Assembly: GCA_030584025.1 (NCBI GenBank)
Contig: CP129487.1
Span: forward strand, 2,542,001 to 2,606,000
Length of the DNA stretch: 64,000 nucleotides
Direction of reading: 5' to 3'
Source of the DNA: Cyclobacteriaceae bacterium
Lineage (GTDB): Bacteria; Bacteroidota; Bacteroidia; Cytophagales; Cyclobacteriaceae
In this document: piece after piece, positions 34,428 to 43,064 of the stretch
Layout: each line of letters begins with the position of its first letter
Numbering within the stretch: position 1 is the first letter of the stretch
Translations under genes and position numbers: made by a program
The notes under the pieces: model-generated
The model's input: only the letters and a program-made list of their open reading frames with translations
The model's database searches: none
What the model was told of the DNA's origin: nothing

Positions 34428-34955
34428 TTGGAGGCGTATCGTGTTAATATTCAAGGGTTAAGCAACAACATTCACCATTTTGAGTATGAATTCGGTGATG
34501 AGTTTTTTGGCCAGTACGGAGCTGACCTGGTGTCGGCCGGTGCTTTTAAGGCGAAAATTACCCTGGATAAGCGCGAAACCTTCATTGAAGCACATTTTGA
34601 CCTGAACGGAACGGTAAAATTGGTTTGTGACCGAAGCCTGGAAGTATTCGATTATCCCGTTTCAATTGATAAGCGAATAATCTTCAAGTTTGGTCATGAG
34701 GTTGCTGAGGTTACCGATGAGATTGTCATCATCGACTTCAACACGGTAAGCCTTGAACTCGGGCAGTATATGTACGAGTTTATTAGCCTGGCGATTCCGA
34801 TGAAGAAGCTTCATCCGCGCTTTGCGAGTGAGGAGGACGAAGAAGAAGGTGATGAAGAGGGCAGAATTATCTACACCTCTGAAACGGAAGAACCCAGCAA
34901 TGAAGAAACAGACCCCCGGTGGGAAAAATTAAAGAACTTGAATAAAAACAAATAG
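34428..34955 (+). CDS. DUF177 / YceD-family protein
   Basis: The 175-aa protein has the YceD pattern: an FxAxF-type N-domain, then a beta-strand region with LVCDRSLEVFDYPV near 64-77 and an acidic C-terminal tail (EEDEEEGDEEG). YceD homologues are encoded just before rpmF in most bacteria and are linked to 23S rRNA or large-subunit maturation. That order is kept here, with only 2 bp before rpmF. The start is a TTG at 34428; no ATG gives the conserved N-terminus. The long acidic tail is normal for the family in this phylum. Confidence 0.85.
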   Translation: MEAYRVNIQGLSNNIHHFEYEFGDEFFGQYGADLVSAGAFKAKITLDKRETFIEAHFDLNGTVKLVCDRSLEVFDYPVSIDKRIIFKFGHEVAEVTDEIVIIDFNTVSLELGQYMYEFISLAIPMKKLHPRFASEEDEEEGDEEGRIIYTSETEEPSNEETDPRWEKLKNLNKNK

Positions 34956-34957
34956 TT

Positions 34958-35149
34958 ATGCCGAATCCGAAACGAAAAACCTCGAAAACGCGAAGAGATA
35001 AAAGAAGAACGCATTACAAGGCAACAGCGAAAGAACTGGTAGTATGCCCTACAACAGGTGAACACCATTTGCCGCACCGTGCATTTTGGCACGAAGGCAA
35101 ACTTTACTACAACGGTAAAGTGGTAATGGAAAACGAAGTGCTGGCTTAA
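34958..35149 (+). CDS. rpmF: Ribosomal protein bL32
   Basis: The 63-aa basic protein begins MPNPKRKTSKTRRDKRRTH, which is diagnostic of L32. CPTTGEHHLPHRAF keeps one cysteine of the zinc-ribbon pair, and the other cysteines are replaced, so this is probably a zinc-free (C-minus) type. It follows the DUF177 gene after 2 bp and precedes fabH by 142 bp; the plsX gene often found in between is absent. Confidence 0.95.
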   Translation: MPNPKRKTSKTRRDKRRTHYKATAKELVVCPTTGEHHLPHRAFWHEGKLYYNGKVVMENEVLA

Positions 35150-35291
35150 TGCGTCTCCATCACGGCCAATCGGAACAACCGTTTTACGGTTTATCGAAGC
35201 GCCTGATGCTTAACACGTTACAAAACGCTCGATGCAAGTCGGGCTTTTTCTTTTTACAGGTTTTGTATTTTATACCCTATCTGAAACGCTC

Positions 35292-36287
35292 ATGACAAAA
35301 ATCCGGGCAGCCATTACTGGCGTAGGCGGTTATGTTCCCGACTACATTCTCACCAATCACGAGTTGGAAACCATGGTGGACACCAACGATGAATGGATCA
35401 CCTCACGAACAGGAATTAAAGAACGAAGAATCCTTAAAGGTGAAGGACTCGGCACATCGTACATGGGCACAAAGGCCGTGGAAGAGTTGCTGCGCAAAAC
35501 CAAAACCGATCCGAAAGAAATTGACCTGATCATTTTTGCTACGGTTACTCCCGATATGCCCTTTCCTGCAACGGCAAACCTGGTGGCTGATCAAATCGGA
35601 GCAACTAACGCCTTCAGCTACGATATCAGTGCGGCCTGTTCAGGTTTTATTTATGCCCTCACCACAGGTGCCAAATTTGTTGAATCGGGCGTCTATAAAA
35701 AAGTGGTAGTAATTGGTGGCGACAAAATGTCGTCTATCATCAACTACCAGGATCGTACCACATGCATCATTTTTGGCGATGGCGCGGGGGCTGTATTGCT
35801 TGAGCCAACAACCGAAGAAGTGGGCGTAATGGATTCCATCCACAAGAGTGACGGATCAGGAGCCAATTACCTGCATATGAAAGCCGGTGGAAGCCGCATT
35901 CCCGCTTCGCATGAATCGGTAGATGCCCGACAGCATTTTGTATTCCAGGAAGGTTCGGCTGTGTTTAAGTTTGCCGTAACCAACATGGCGGATGTATCGG
36001 CACAGATCATGGTAAAAAATAATCTGAAAAGTGAAGATGTAGCCTGGCTGGTACCACACCAGGCAAACAAGCGAATTATCGATGCCACGGCTAACCGGAT
36101 GGGTGTTACCGAAGATAAAGTAATGATGAATATTGAAAAGTACGGAAACACCACGGCTGGTACCATTCCCTTGTTGTTGTGGGATTATGAGAAGAAACTC
36201 AAAAAAGGCGACAACCTGATATTGGCGGCCTTTGGAGGTGGCTTTACATGGGGTGCCGTTTATGTAAAATGGGCATACAACGCTTAA
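35292..36287 (+). CDS. fabH: 3-oxoacyl-ACP synthase III
   Basis: The 331-aa condensing enzyme starts fatty-acid synthesis by joining acetyl-CoA (or a branched primer) with malonyl-ACP. The catalytic triad is Cys116 (ISAACSGFIYAL), His256 (WLVPHQANKRI) and Asn286 (YGNTTAGTIP). I chose ATG 35292 (MTKIRAAITGVGGYVPDY) rather than 35232, as it gives the family start. It follows rpmF and precedes efp-accB-accC, so early fatty-acid genes are grouped. Confidence 0.95.
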   Translation: MTKIRAAITGVGGYVPDYILTNHELETMVDTNDEWITSRTGIKERRILKGEGLGTSYMGTKAVEELLRKTKTDPKEIDLIIFATVTPDMPFPATANLVADQIGATNAFSYDISAACSGFIYALTTGAKFVESGVYKKVVVIGGDKMSSIINYQDRTTCIIFGDGAGAVLLEPTTEEVGVMDSIHKSDGSGANYLHMKAGGSRIPASHESVDARQHFVFQEGSAVFKFAVTNMADVSAQIMVKNNLKSEDVAWLVPHQANKRIIDATANRMGVTEDKVMMNIEKYGNTTAGTIPLLLWDYEKKLKKGDNLILAAFGGGFTWGAVYVKWAYNA

Positions 36288-36339
36288 TAATAATCAGCAG
36301 AATTAAACAGGATTTATAACTTTAGAACTACTTTAAGCT

Positions 36340-36903
36340 ATGGCAACTATTTCAGATTTAAGCCGCGGAAACTATGTGCGCTACAACGGTGAAATTCTTC
36401 AGGTTGAAGAACTTCAGCACCGCACACCCGGAAACCTGCGCGCTTTTTATCAGGTAAAAATGAGAAACATCCGAAACGGAAAAATTGCTGAGAACCGTTT
36501 CCGTCCGAGTGATGAAGTTGACTTGCTTCGCGTTGAAACAAAAGAATATCAATACCTGTATGCCGAAGGTGAAAGCCTGGTGTGTATGGACAATCAAACT
36601 TTTGATCAGATCTATCTGGACAAAGCGTTATTAGGCGATTCAGTAAACTACATTAAAGAGGGTGTAACCATACTCATTGTTTTCGAAAACGGAACTTCCC
36701 CTATTTCTGCCGAAGCTCCGCCTAACGTAGTGATGGAAATTCAGTATACAGAGCCGGGGTTGCAAGGCGATACAGCCACCCGAACACTAAAAGCGGCTAC
36801 ACTTGAAAATGGTGTTGAAATACGAGTACCTTTATTCATCAACACCGGTGATAATGTTAAAATTGATACCAAAACAGGTGCTTATATTGAACGGGTAAAA
36901 TAA
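36340..36903 (+). CDS. efp: Elongation factor P, variant with Asn at the loop tip
   Basis: The 187-aa three-domain protein stimulates peptide-bond formation at proline stretches. Length and domain layout are normal (KOW-like N-domain, two OB domains, ending TGAYIERVK). The loop that reaches the peptidyl-transferase centre reads RTPGNLRAF, where E. coli has KPGKGQAF; the residue in place of the modified Lys34 is Asn32. No epmA-, earP- or ymfI-type modification gene is visible nearby. It lies 52 bp after fabH and 11 bp before accB, so it is probably cotranscribed with the acetyl-CoA carboxylase genes. Confidence 0.92.
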   Translation: MATISDLSRGNYVRYNGEILQVEELQHRTPGNLRAFYQVKMRNIRNGKIAENRFRPSDEVDLLRVETKEYQYLYAEGESLVCMDNQTFDQIYLDKALLGDSVNYIKEGVTILIVFENGTSPISAEAPPNVVMEIQYTEPGLQGDTATRTLKAATLENGVEIRVPLFINTGDNVKIDTKTGAYIERVK

Positions 36904-36914
36904 TATTGTGAATC

Positions 36915-37490
36915 ATGGCCAAAACCAAAACATCTAAATCACCCAAAACCGGAACCAGACCTGCCCCGACAGCAAGTTCCGCCAACCCTACGAATATGAA
37001 AACTTCAGAAATCAGAGACCTTATCGACTTCATTTCCAAAACCGGATTAAACGAAGTAAACATTGAAACCGGTGAGCTGAAGCTTCACATCAAACGTGAA
37101 CCAGATCAAAAAGTATTAAAATCTGCAGCACCCGTAATGGCTGCACCGGTTCAGGCAGTTGCACAAACCGCCCAACCACAACCTGCAGCGCAAACTGCAG
37201 CGCCTCAGCAAAAAGCTGCACCGGCAGCAGAGGCAACATCAGGAAAGAAAACGGTTGACATTAAATCACCTATGATCGGAACCTTCTATCGCTCCGGAAA
37301 CCCCGATCAACCTCCGTTTGTTTCAGTTGGCGATAAAGTGACCAAAGGTCAAACCCTTTGCATCATTGAAGCAATGAAACTCTTCAACGAAATTGAATCG
37401 GAAGTATCGGGTACCCTTGTAAAAGTAAATGTGGAGAACGCTTCACCGGTAGAATACGATCAGGTGTTGTTCGTAGTTGAACCCGATTAA
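36915..37490 (+). CDS. accB: Biotin carboxyl carrier protein of acetyl-CoA carboxylase
   Basis: The protein carries biotin between carboxylase and transferase. The biotinyl domain has CIIEAMKLFNEIESE with the biotin-accepting Lys155. The N-domain (MKTSEIRDLIDFISKTGLNE) and a Pro/Ala/Gln-rich flexible linker (about 70-108) precede it. The frame starts at 36915, 11 bp after efp; the ATG at 36996 would give the N-terminus found in most relatives, so the first 27 basic residues may not be translated. accC follows after a 101-bp gap that contains a palindromic repeat. Confidence 0.92.
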   Translation: MAKTKTSKSPKTGTRPAPTASSANPTNMKTSEIRDLIDFISKTGLNEVNIETGELKLHIKREPDQKVLKSAAPVMAAPVQAVAQTAQPQPAAQTAAPQQKAAPAAEATSGKKTVDIKSPMIGTFYRSGNPDQPPFVSVGDKVTKGQTLCIIEAMKLFNEIESEVSGTLVKVNVENASPVEYDQVLFVVEPD

Positions 37491-37496
37491 GGCACA

Positions 37497-37588
37497 TTTA
37501 AGATTTTAGATTTGGGATATTTGATTTACCTGAAGCCATTCGGGTAAAATCAAAATCTTAAATCGTAAATCAAAAATCTAAAATCAGA
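37497..37588. repeat. Intergenic imperfect palindrome of AT-rich type between accB and accC
   Basis: The sequence is built from near copies of ATTTAAGATT, TAGATTT and TTGATTTAC and their complements. The left arm (about 37497-37533) pairs imperfectly with the right arm (about 37544-37587) around CTGAAGCCATTC. It looks like a dispersed palindromic element, not a gene or a terminator. Confidence 0.55.
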
Positions 37589-37591
37589 ACT

Positions 37592-38941
37592 ATGTTCAAA
37601 AAAATATTAATCGCTAACCGAGGAGAAATTGCCCTGCGTGTAATTCGTACCTGCAAAGAGATGGGCATTAAAACCGTTGCTGTCTATTCAACTGCGGATC
37701 GTGAAAGCCTGCATGTTCGTTTTGCTGATGAGGCCGTGTGCATTGGTTCAGCACCGAGTAAAGATTCATACCTGAATATTCCACGCATTATTTCGGCTGC
37801 CGAAATTACCGGTGCCGATGCGATTCATCCGGGCTACGGATTTTTGTCGGAGCGTTCGGAGTTCTCCTCCATCTGCCATGAATATGGAATAAAATTTATT
37901 GGCCCAACACCGGCTATGATTGAAGCCATGGGTGATAAGTCTACGGCTAAGGACACCATGAAGAAAGCCGGAGTACCCACCATTCCAGGTTCAGATGGCT
38001 TGTTGAGTTCTTTGGAAGAAGGTAAAAAACTCGCGAAAGAAATTGGGTATCCGGTAATTGTAAAAGCAACTGCCGGAGGTGGTGGTAAAGGCATGCGCAT
38101 CATCAACGATGAAAGTGAGTTTCAAAAAGCCTGGGATGATGCCAAACGCGAAGCCGGTGCAGCCTTTGGTAACGATGGTCTGTATCTTGAAAAGTTTGTA
38201 GAAGAACCACGCCACATTGAAATACAAATTGTAGGTGACCAATACGGAAAGGTATGTCACCTCTCTGAACGCGATTGCTCCATTCAGCGCAGGCATCAGA
38301 AATTGGTAGAAGAAACGCCCTCTCCAATTGTGAGTCAGGAATTGCGTGAACAAATGGGTGAAGCGGCCATTAAGGGTGCACAGGCCATCAACTACGAAGG
38401 TGCGGGTACCATTGAATTTTTGGTGGATAAGCACGGCAAGTTCTACTTCATGGAAATGAACACGCGTATTCAGGTTGAACACCCGATTACTGAAGAAGTA
38501 ACCGATTACGACTTAATAAAAGAACAAATAAAGGTTGCTGCCGGTGTTCCGATCTCCGGTAAAAACTACTTCCCGAATTTATTTTCGATGGAATGCCGCA
38601 TTAATGCGGAAGATCCGGCAAACGGTTTCCGTCCTTCGCCTGGTAAAATTACCAACCTGCACATGCCCGGTGGCCATGGCGTTCGTATTGATAGCCACGT
38701 GTATGCGGGTTACACCATTCCGCCTAACTACGATTCGATGATTGCCAAGCTGATTGTAAGTGGTCAATCGCGTGAAGAAGTGATTACCCGTATGAAGCGT
38801 GCGTTACAGGAGTTTGTGATTGAAGGAATTAAAACAACCATTCCTTTCCATATTAAGTTGATGGACAACCCAACTTTCCGTTCAGGTAAGTTCACTACTA
38901 AATTCCTGGAAACGAATTTCGATTTTTCAGATTTAAAGTAA
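37592..38941 (+). CDS. accC: Biotin carboxylase subunit of acetyl-CoA carboxylase
   Basis: The 449-aa ATP-grasp enzyme carboxylates biotin on AccB with bicarbonate. It has the N-terminal KILIANRGEIALRVIRTC, the glycine-rich ATP loop KATAGGGGKGMRI, RDCSIQRRHQKLVEE, the FMEMNTRIQVEHPITEEVT active-site block and YDSMIAKLI near the end. The length is that of stand-alone AccC. It is third in the efp-accB-accC run. The carboxyltransferase genes (accA, accD) are not in the window. Confidence 0.96.
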   Translation: MFKKILIANRGEIALRVIRTCKEMGIKTVAVYSTADRESLHVRFADEAVCIGSAPSKDSYLNIPRIISAAEITGADAIHPGYGFLSERSEFSSICHEYGIKFIGPTPAMIEAMGDKSTAKDTMKKAGVPTIPGSDGLLSSLEEGKKLAKEIGYPVIVKATAGGGGKGMRIINDESEFQKAWDDAKREAGAAFGNDGLYLEKFVEEPRHIEIQIVGDQYGKVCHLSERDCSIQRRHQKLVEETPSPIVSQELREQMGEAAIKGAQAINYEGAGTIEFLVDKHGKFYFMEMNTRIQVEHPITEEVTDYDLIKEQIKVAAGVPISGKNYFPNLFSMECRINAEDPANGFRPSPGKITNLHMPGGHGVRIDSHVYAGYTIPPNYDSMIAKLIVSGQSREEVITRMKRALQEFVIEGIKTTIPFHIKLMDNPTFRSGKFTTKFLETNFDFSDLK

Positions 38942-38987
38942 GCATTCGGGGTGTTGGGACTTGGGTGTCGGTGTAGATACCTAAATC

Positions 38988-39548
38988 CTAACCCTCAATA
39001 ACTTTCACCAACTCATCATACCACGGTTGTCCATATTTACGGACCAGCGCTTCTTTCAAAAACTTATAAAGTGGCACCTGCAATTCCTTGCCCAAGGCAC
39101 AAGCTGGTGAACAGATGCTCCACTTGTGGTAGTTCACTGCTTCAAAGCCTTTCTTTTTGGTGATTCGTATCGGGTATAAATGACAGGAAATCGGTTTCTT
39201 CCATTTTATTTTCCCATCGTAATAGGCTTGTTCAATGCCGCACTTCAATACTCCCTTATCATCATAAATGGCGTAGGCACATTCCTTTCCGCCAATGGTG
39301 GGTGTTGAAAAATCGCCATCATCATCCAGCACGTGGGTACCCTGCTCTTCAATGGCTTTGATGCCTTCCTTTGTCAGGTATGGCTTTACTTTCGGATAAA
39401 TTTTCTTCAGGATGTCAAGTTCGTCATCTTCCAATGGCGCGCCATAATCGCCCTCCACACAGCATGCGCCCTTGCATTTTTCAAGATTGCAGACAAACTC
39501 CTTTTCTTTTATATCATCGGAAACCAAAACTTCACCAACCTGAATCAT
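38988..39548 (-). CDS. DUF3109 cysteine-rich protein
   Basis: The 186-aa soluble protein belongs to a family common in Bacteroidota and related to YkgJ-type cysteine clusters. Conserved cysteines sit in CNLEKCKGACC near 20-30, GGKECAYAIYD, LKCGIEQAYYDG, ISCHLYPIRI and WSICSPACALG. The spacing suggests a metal (zinc or iron-sulfur) site, unproven. It is convergent with accC and shares the minus strand with the TcmP-like gene 254 bp upstream; a palindromic repeat separates them. Confidence 0.85.
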   Translation of the reverse strand: MIQVGEVLVSDDIKEKEFVCNLEKCKGACCVEGDYGAPLEDDELDILKKIYPKVKPYLTKEGIKAIEEQGTHVLDDDGDFSTPTIGGKECAYAIYDDKGVLKCGIEQAYYDGKIKWKKPISCHLYPIRITKKKGFEAVNYHKWSICSPACALGKELQVPLYKFLKEALVRKYGQPWYDELVKVIEG

Positions 39549-39681
39549 ATAAACCTGAATTAATTATGTTACAATAGTATCATACTTTTACGTTGAGTCT
39601 GTCGAAACGTAAACATAAAGCATTCTTTCCTAATCCCACTTTATCAACTTTATAAAAAATTGGATCTACCAGATCAATCAT

Positions 39682-39789
39682 TTTCACGCAAAGAAATCGC
39701 AAAGAATTACGCAAAGTACGCAAAAAAGATGCTGAGTTTCACTTTGCGGACTTTGCGCGGCATTTGACTTTGCGGGTTTTGCGTGAAAC
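39682..39789. repeat. Intergenic imperfect palindrome built of CGCAAAG words
   Basis: Four to five copies of CGCAAAG in the left arm (TTTCACGCAAAG onwards) are mirrored by CTTTGCG copies in the right arm (ending TTTTGCGTGAAAC), with a centre near 39733. The arms are about 50 bp long and imperfect. Elements of this word type occur between genes in many Bacteroidota genomes. They are not CRISPR repeats, because units and spacers are irregular. Confidence 0.6.
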
Positions 39790-39802
39790 TAGCGGTACTA
39801 AA

Positions 39803-40672
39803 TCACACCTTATCAAACAAGGTAAATTGATTGTGCAGGGTTTCTTCTACTTCGCGCTGAATAACACGGGCAGGAAGTGTTTTAGAGAACACACCCATAT
39901 AATAAATCGGCAATTCCATCAATCCGGAATCCAATCGTTGTACGGATAAGGAGCTGTTGAACCCCAGCATCAACAAATTGTTGCGCAGGGTGCGCACCAC
40001 CCGCTTGTAAAACTCCAGGTTGCTTTTCACGTCATCCAACCGGGTTAAGTCGGTAAACTCTCCTAAAAAGCGCTTCAGCTTTTCGCGATGCTCATGCAGG
40101 TAAAACTGATAATTATGACGCTCGTTCAAACTAAACGTGAAGGGAATAATAAAACTCAAACCAAGCGATTGCAATTTATCCAGCAAAGAAAAAGGAATAT
40201 CAATCGAAAATGGATCGAGGATACAAAGCACGCTCACCCGAAAACCACGCTTTGAAACCGGAATGTAGTACTGTAGCTTTTCGGGTAACCGATCGATAGC
40301 ATCATCGAAAATCAGCACATGCTTCCCCTTGAAATACCGGTTTACACGAATCTTCAGCGCCTTGACAGACTCGGGATCACGTTCGCAAAAAATCCATTTT
40401 GAAATCGGCAGTTCATCACTCAATGAACCCAGGCAAGAGCCGGCAAACAATTCGCGTTGATAACCTAAGGAGTACAAACCGCTACCGGCAAACAAATCCA
40501 CCACAATAATCTCATCTGATTTATCTGCACAGTGCGTAACAAATGATCGTAAATATTGCTGGATGAGTTGAACCTTTACTTTAAACCATGGCTCCGCTGC
40601 CGTTATGGTGAAACCGTCATTGATTAAAGGAGTTGAAGAGGTTTGCAGTAACAAGTTCGAAGGGTTTAACAA
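39803..40672 (-). CDS. tcmP: TcmP-like (three-Cys-motif partner) protein
   Basis: The 289-aa protein resembles the three-Cys-motif partner family: WFKVKVQLIQQYL at the N-terminus, then VVDLFAGSGLYS (a SAM-methyltransferase-like glycine loop), and LCILDPFSIDIPFSLLDKL, where TcmP proteins have a DPFG-type motif. Family members are usually next to a phage Gp37-like three-Cys protein; none is visible beside this gene. Function is unproven; a mobile-defence or nucleic-acid methylation role has been suggested from context in other genomes. It is divergent from the PcrA/UvrD helicase gene 97 bp away. Confidence 0.6.
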   Translation of the reverse strand: MLNPSNLLLQTSSTPLINDGFTITAAEPWFKVKVQLIQQYLRSFVTHCADKSDEIIVVDLFAGSGLYSLGYQRELFAGSCLGSLSDELPISKWIFCERDPESVKALKIRVNRYFKGKHVLIFDDAIDRLPEKLQYYIPVSKRGFRVSVLCILDPFSIDIPFSLLDKLQSLGLSFIIPFTFSLNERHNYQFYLHEHREKLKRFLGEFTDLTRLDDVKSNLEFYKRVVRTLRNNLLMLGFNSSLSVQRLDSGLMELPIYYMGVFSKTLPARVIQREVEETLHNQFTLFDKV

Positions 40673-40769
40673 AGGTAGACCGCCTCACAGAAAAAATTCA
40701 ATAAAACTTCACAAAAATTCAAAATGGGCACCTTAAAGCTGCAACGCAAATCTTAATTTGCGCACGGAT

Positions 40770-43028
40770 ATGAATTACCTGGATCAACTGAATGAAGCGC
40801 AACGTGAGGCGGTAATCAACACAGAAGGCCCCACCATGATTATAGCGGGTGCCGGCTCCGGAAAAACCCGGGTACTTACCTACCGGATTGCACACCTGAT
40901 TAAAGACAAAGGTGTTGACTCGTTCAGCATCATGGCGCTTACCTTCACCAACAAGGCCGCAAAAGAAATGCGCGACCGCATTGAAACCGTTGTTGGACCT
41001 GATGCCCGCAACCTGTGGATGGGAACCTTCCACTCGGTTTTCGCCCGCATCCTTCGCGCAGAAGCGCACTTACTGGGCTATCCGAACAGCTTTACTATTT
41101 ACGATACGGATGACTCCAAAACGCTCCTTAAAAATATCGTAAAGGAGATGGGGCTTGACGAGGCCACCTATAAACCCAATGTAGTATACAACCGCATTTC
41201 AGCTGCCAAAAACCGATTGATCAGCTGGCAGGAATACCTGGCGAATCCCGAATTGCGCAGCGATGATGCTTCAAACATGCGCCCGGAGATGGGCAACATC
41301 TATAAAGCCTATGCCTTGCGTTGCTTCAAGGCGGGCGCCATGGATTTTGATGACCTGCTGTTCAACACCGATAAGCTTTTCAAGGAGCACCTGGAGGTAT
41401 TGAACAAATACCAGCATCGTATACAATACGTATTGGTTGATGAGTTTCAGGACACCAACCTGTGCCAGTATTTCATCATCCGTAAACTTTGTTCGGTACG
41501 CGAAAACATTTGTGTGGTGGGCGATGATGCGCAAAGCATTTACGCCTTTCGTGGTGCCGACATCACCAACATCCTGAACTTCGAGCGCGATTATACCGAT
41601 CTTAAAATTTTCAAACTCGAACAAAACTACCGCTCCACGCAAACCATTGTAGAGGCAGCGAACTCTGTTATTCGAAAAAATAGCGCGCAACTTCCAAAAA
41701 ATGTTTGGACAAGCAACGAAGAAGGAAGGCTGATTGAATTAATCAAGGCAGTATCGGATAATGAAGAAGGCCGACTGGTGGCCTCTTCGATCTTCGAAGA
41801 AAAGATGCAGCACCAGCTTAAGTTCAGCGACTTTGTTATTCTGTACCGAACCAACAGTCAGTCGCGGGCAATAGAAGAAGCCTTGCGCAGAATGAACATC
41901 AAATACAAAGTAGTGGGTGGCCTTTCATTCTACCAACGAAAAGAAATCAAAGACCTGCTCGCTTACCTGCGTTTCGCCATCAATCAAAATGATGAGGCTT
42001 CTTTCAGAAGAATAATAAATCTACCCAAGCGCGGCATTGGCGATACTACGGTTGATAAATTGATTGTCGCAGCCAACGATCATGGCATTACTATCTGGGA
42101 AGCCCTTCAAAATGCCGGCAGCTTTGTGGGTGGAAGAGCTTCAGGTGCCATTGATGATTTTGTTACGCTGATCAAGCGATTCAGCCTGGAGATTGAACGC
42201 AAAGATGCTTACGATGCGGCCTTTGAAATTGCAAAAGGTTCCGGATTGTTGCGCGAACTCTATGAAGATAAAACCGTTGAGGGCCTAAGTCGTTACGAAA
42301 ACGTTCAGGAATTGCTCAACGCGATTAAAGAGTATGTGGATGATCCTGAAAAAGTCGATAAGTCATTAAGTGCATTTCTTCAGGAAGTATCGCTCGTTAC
42401 CGGGCAGGATGAAGACAAAGACAAAGATCCGGATAAAGTTACCCTGATGACCATTCATATGGCCAAGGGGCTTGAGTTTAAATACGTGTACATCGTTGGA
42501 CTGGAGGAGGATTTGTTCCCATCACAGATGATGTTGAGCAGTCGTGCCGACCTGGAAGAAGAGCGAAGACTTTTTTATGTGGCCATAACCCGCGCACAGG
42601 ATAGGCTCTTTCTCTCTTACGCCCTTACCCGCTATCGCTTTGGCCGATTGAAGAATTGTGAGCCCAGTCGTTTTATTGATGACCTGGATCAGCGCTTTAT
42701 AAAAGTAAGCACGAAATTCGGAGGACTTGAATCTTCACCGCGTCCGTCAGGCAATTATGCCAAATCGCTGGTAAATGGAATAAAGAGAACCCAGACAACC
42801 TCCACACCCAAGCCGGCCGCAACCAATTACAAAGTGCCAGCCGATTTTACCCCAAGTGACACCTCAATTTTAGAGGAAGGAATGAAGGTAGAACACCCCA
42901 AATTTGGCTTTGGAACAGTAGTTAAAATGGATAATACCGGGGCCGACCGGAAGGCGAAAATACAGTTTGATGATTTTGGTGAAAAGACCTTATTACTTAG
43001 CTTTGCCAAACTCAGAATACATAATTAA
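40770..43028 (+). CDS. pcrA: PcrA/UvrD-type 3'-5' DNA helicase
   Basis: The 752-aa superfamily 1A helicase has Walker A GAGSGKT (near 27-33), motif Ia ALTFTNKAAKEMRDR, motif II VDEFQDTN, motif III VGDDAQSIYAFRGAD, motif IV EQNYRST, motif V TIHMAKGLEF and motif VI FYVAITRAQDRL. The C-terminal EGMKVEHPKFGFGTVV is the RNA-polymerase-binding Tudor-like tail typical of PcrA. It unwinds DNA in nucleotide excision repair and conflict resolution. I chose ATG 40770 (MNYLDQLNEAQREAV) over an upstream TTG at 40758. Confidence 0.95.
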   Translation: MNYLDQLNEAQREAVINTEGPTMIIAGAGSGKTRVLTYRIAHLIKDKGVDSFSIMALTFTNKAAKEMRDRIETVVGPDARNLWMGTFHSVFARILRAEAHLLGYPNSFTIYDTDDSKTLLKNIVKEMGLDEATYKPNVVYNRISAAKNRLISWQEYLANPELRSDDASNMRPEMGNIYKAYALRCFKAGAMDFDDLLFNTDKLFKEHLEVLNKYQHRIQYVLVDEFQDTNLCQYFIIRKLCSVRENICVVGDDAQSIYAFRGADITNILNFERDYTDLKIFKLEQNYRSTQTIVEAANSVIRKNSAQLPKNVWTSNEEGRLIELIKAVSDNEEGRLVASSIFEEKMQHQLKFSDFVILYRTNSQSRAIEEALRRMNIKYKVVGGLSFYQRKEIKDLLAYLRFAINQNDEASFRRIINLPKRGIGDTTVDKLIVAANDHGITIWEALQNAGSFVGGRASGAIDDFVTLIKRFSLEIERKDAYDAAFEIAKGSGLLRELYEDKTVEGLSRYENVQELLNAIKEYVDDPEKVDKSLSAFLQEVSLVTGQDEDKDKDPDKVTLMTIHMAKGLEFKYVYIVGLEEDLFPSQMMLSSRADLEEERRLFYVAITRAQDRLFLSYALTRYRFGRLKNCEPSRFIDDLDQRFIKVSTKFGGLESSPRPSGNYAKSLVNGIKRTQTTSTPKPAATNYKVPADFTPSDTSILEEGMKVEHPKFGFGTVVKMDNTGADRKAKIQFDDFGEKTLLLSFAKLRIHN

Positions 43029-43064
43029 GCCAGGTTTTACATAACCTGCATAAAATCCAAGTAC

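Noticed and set aside
35150..35291. tRNA or riboswitch in the rpmF-fabH gap
   Set aside because: Only a 5-bp hairpin (AACCG/CGGTT) is seen; there is no cloverleaf or known aptamer pattern.
39682..39789. CRISPR array from the repeated CGCAAAG words
   Set aside because: Units are 7 bases with irregular spacing and are mirrored about a centre, unlike the 24-40 bp direct repeats with uniform spacers of a CRISPR array.
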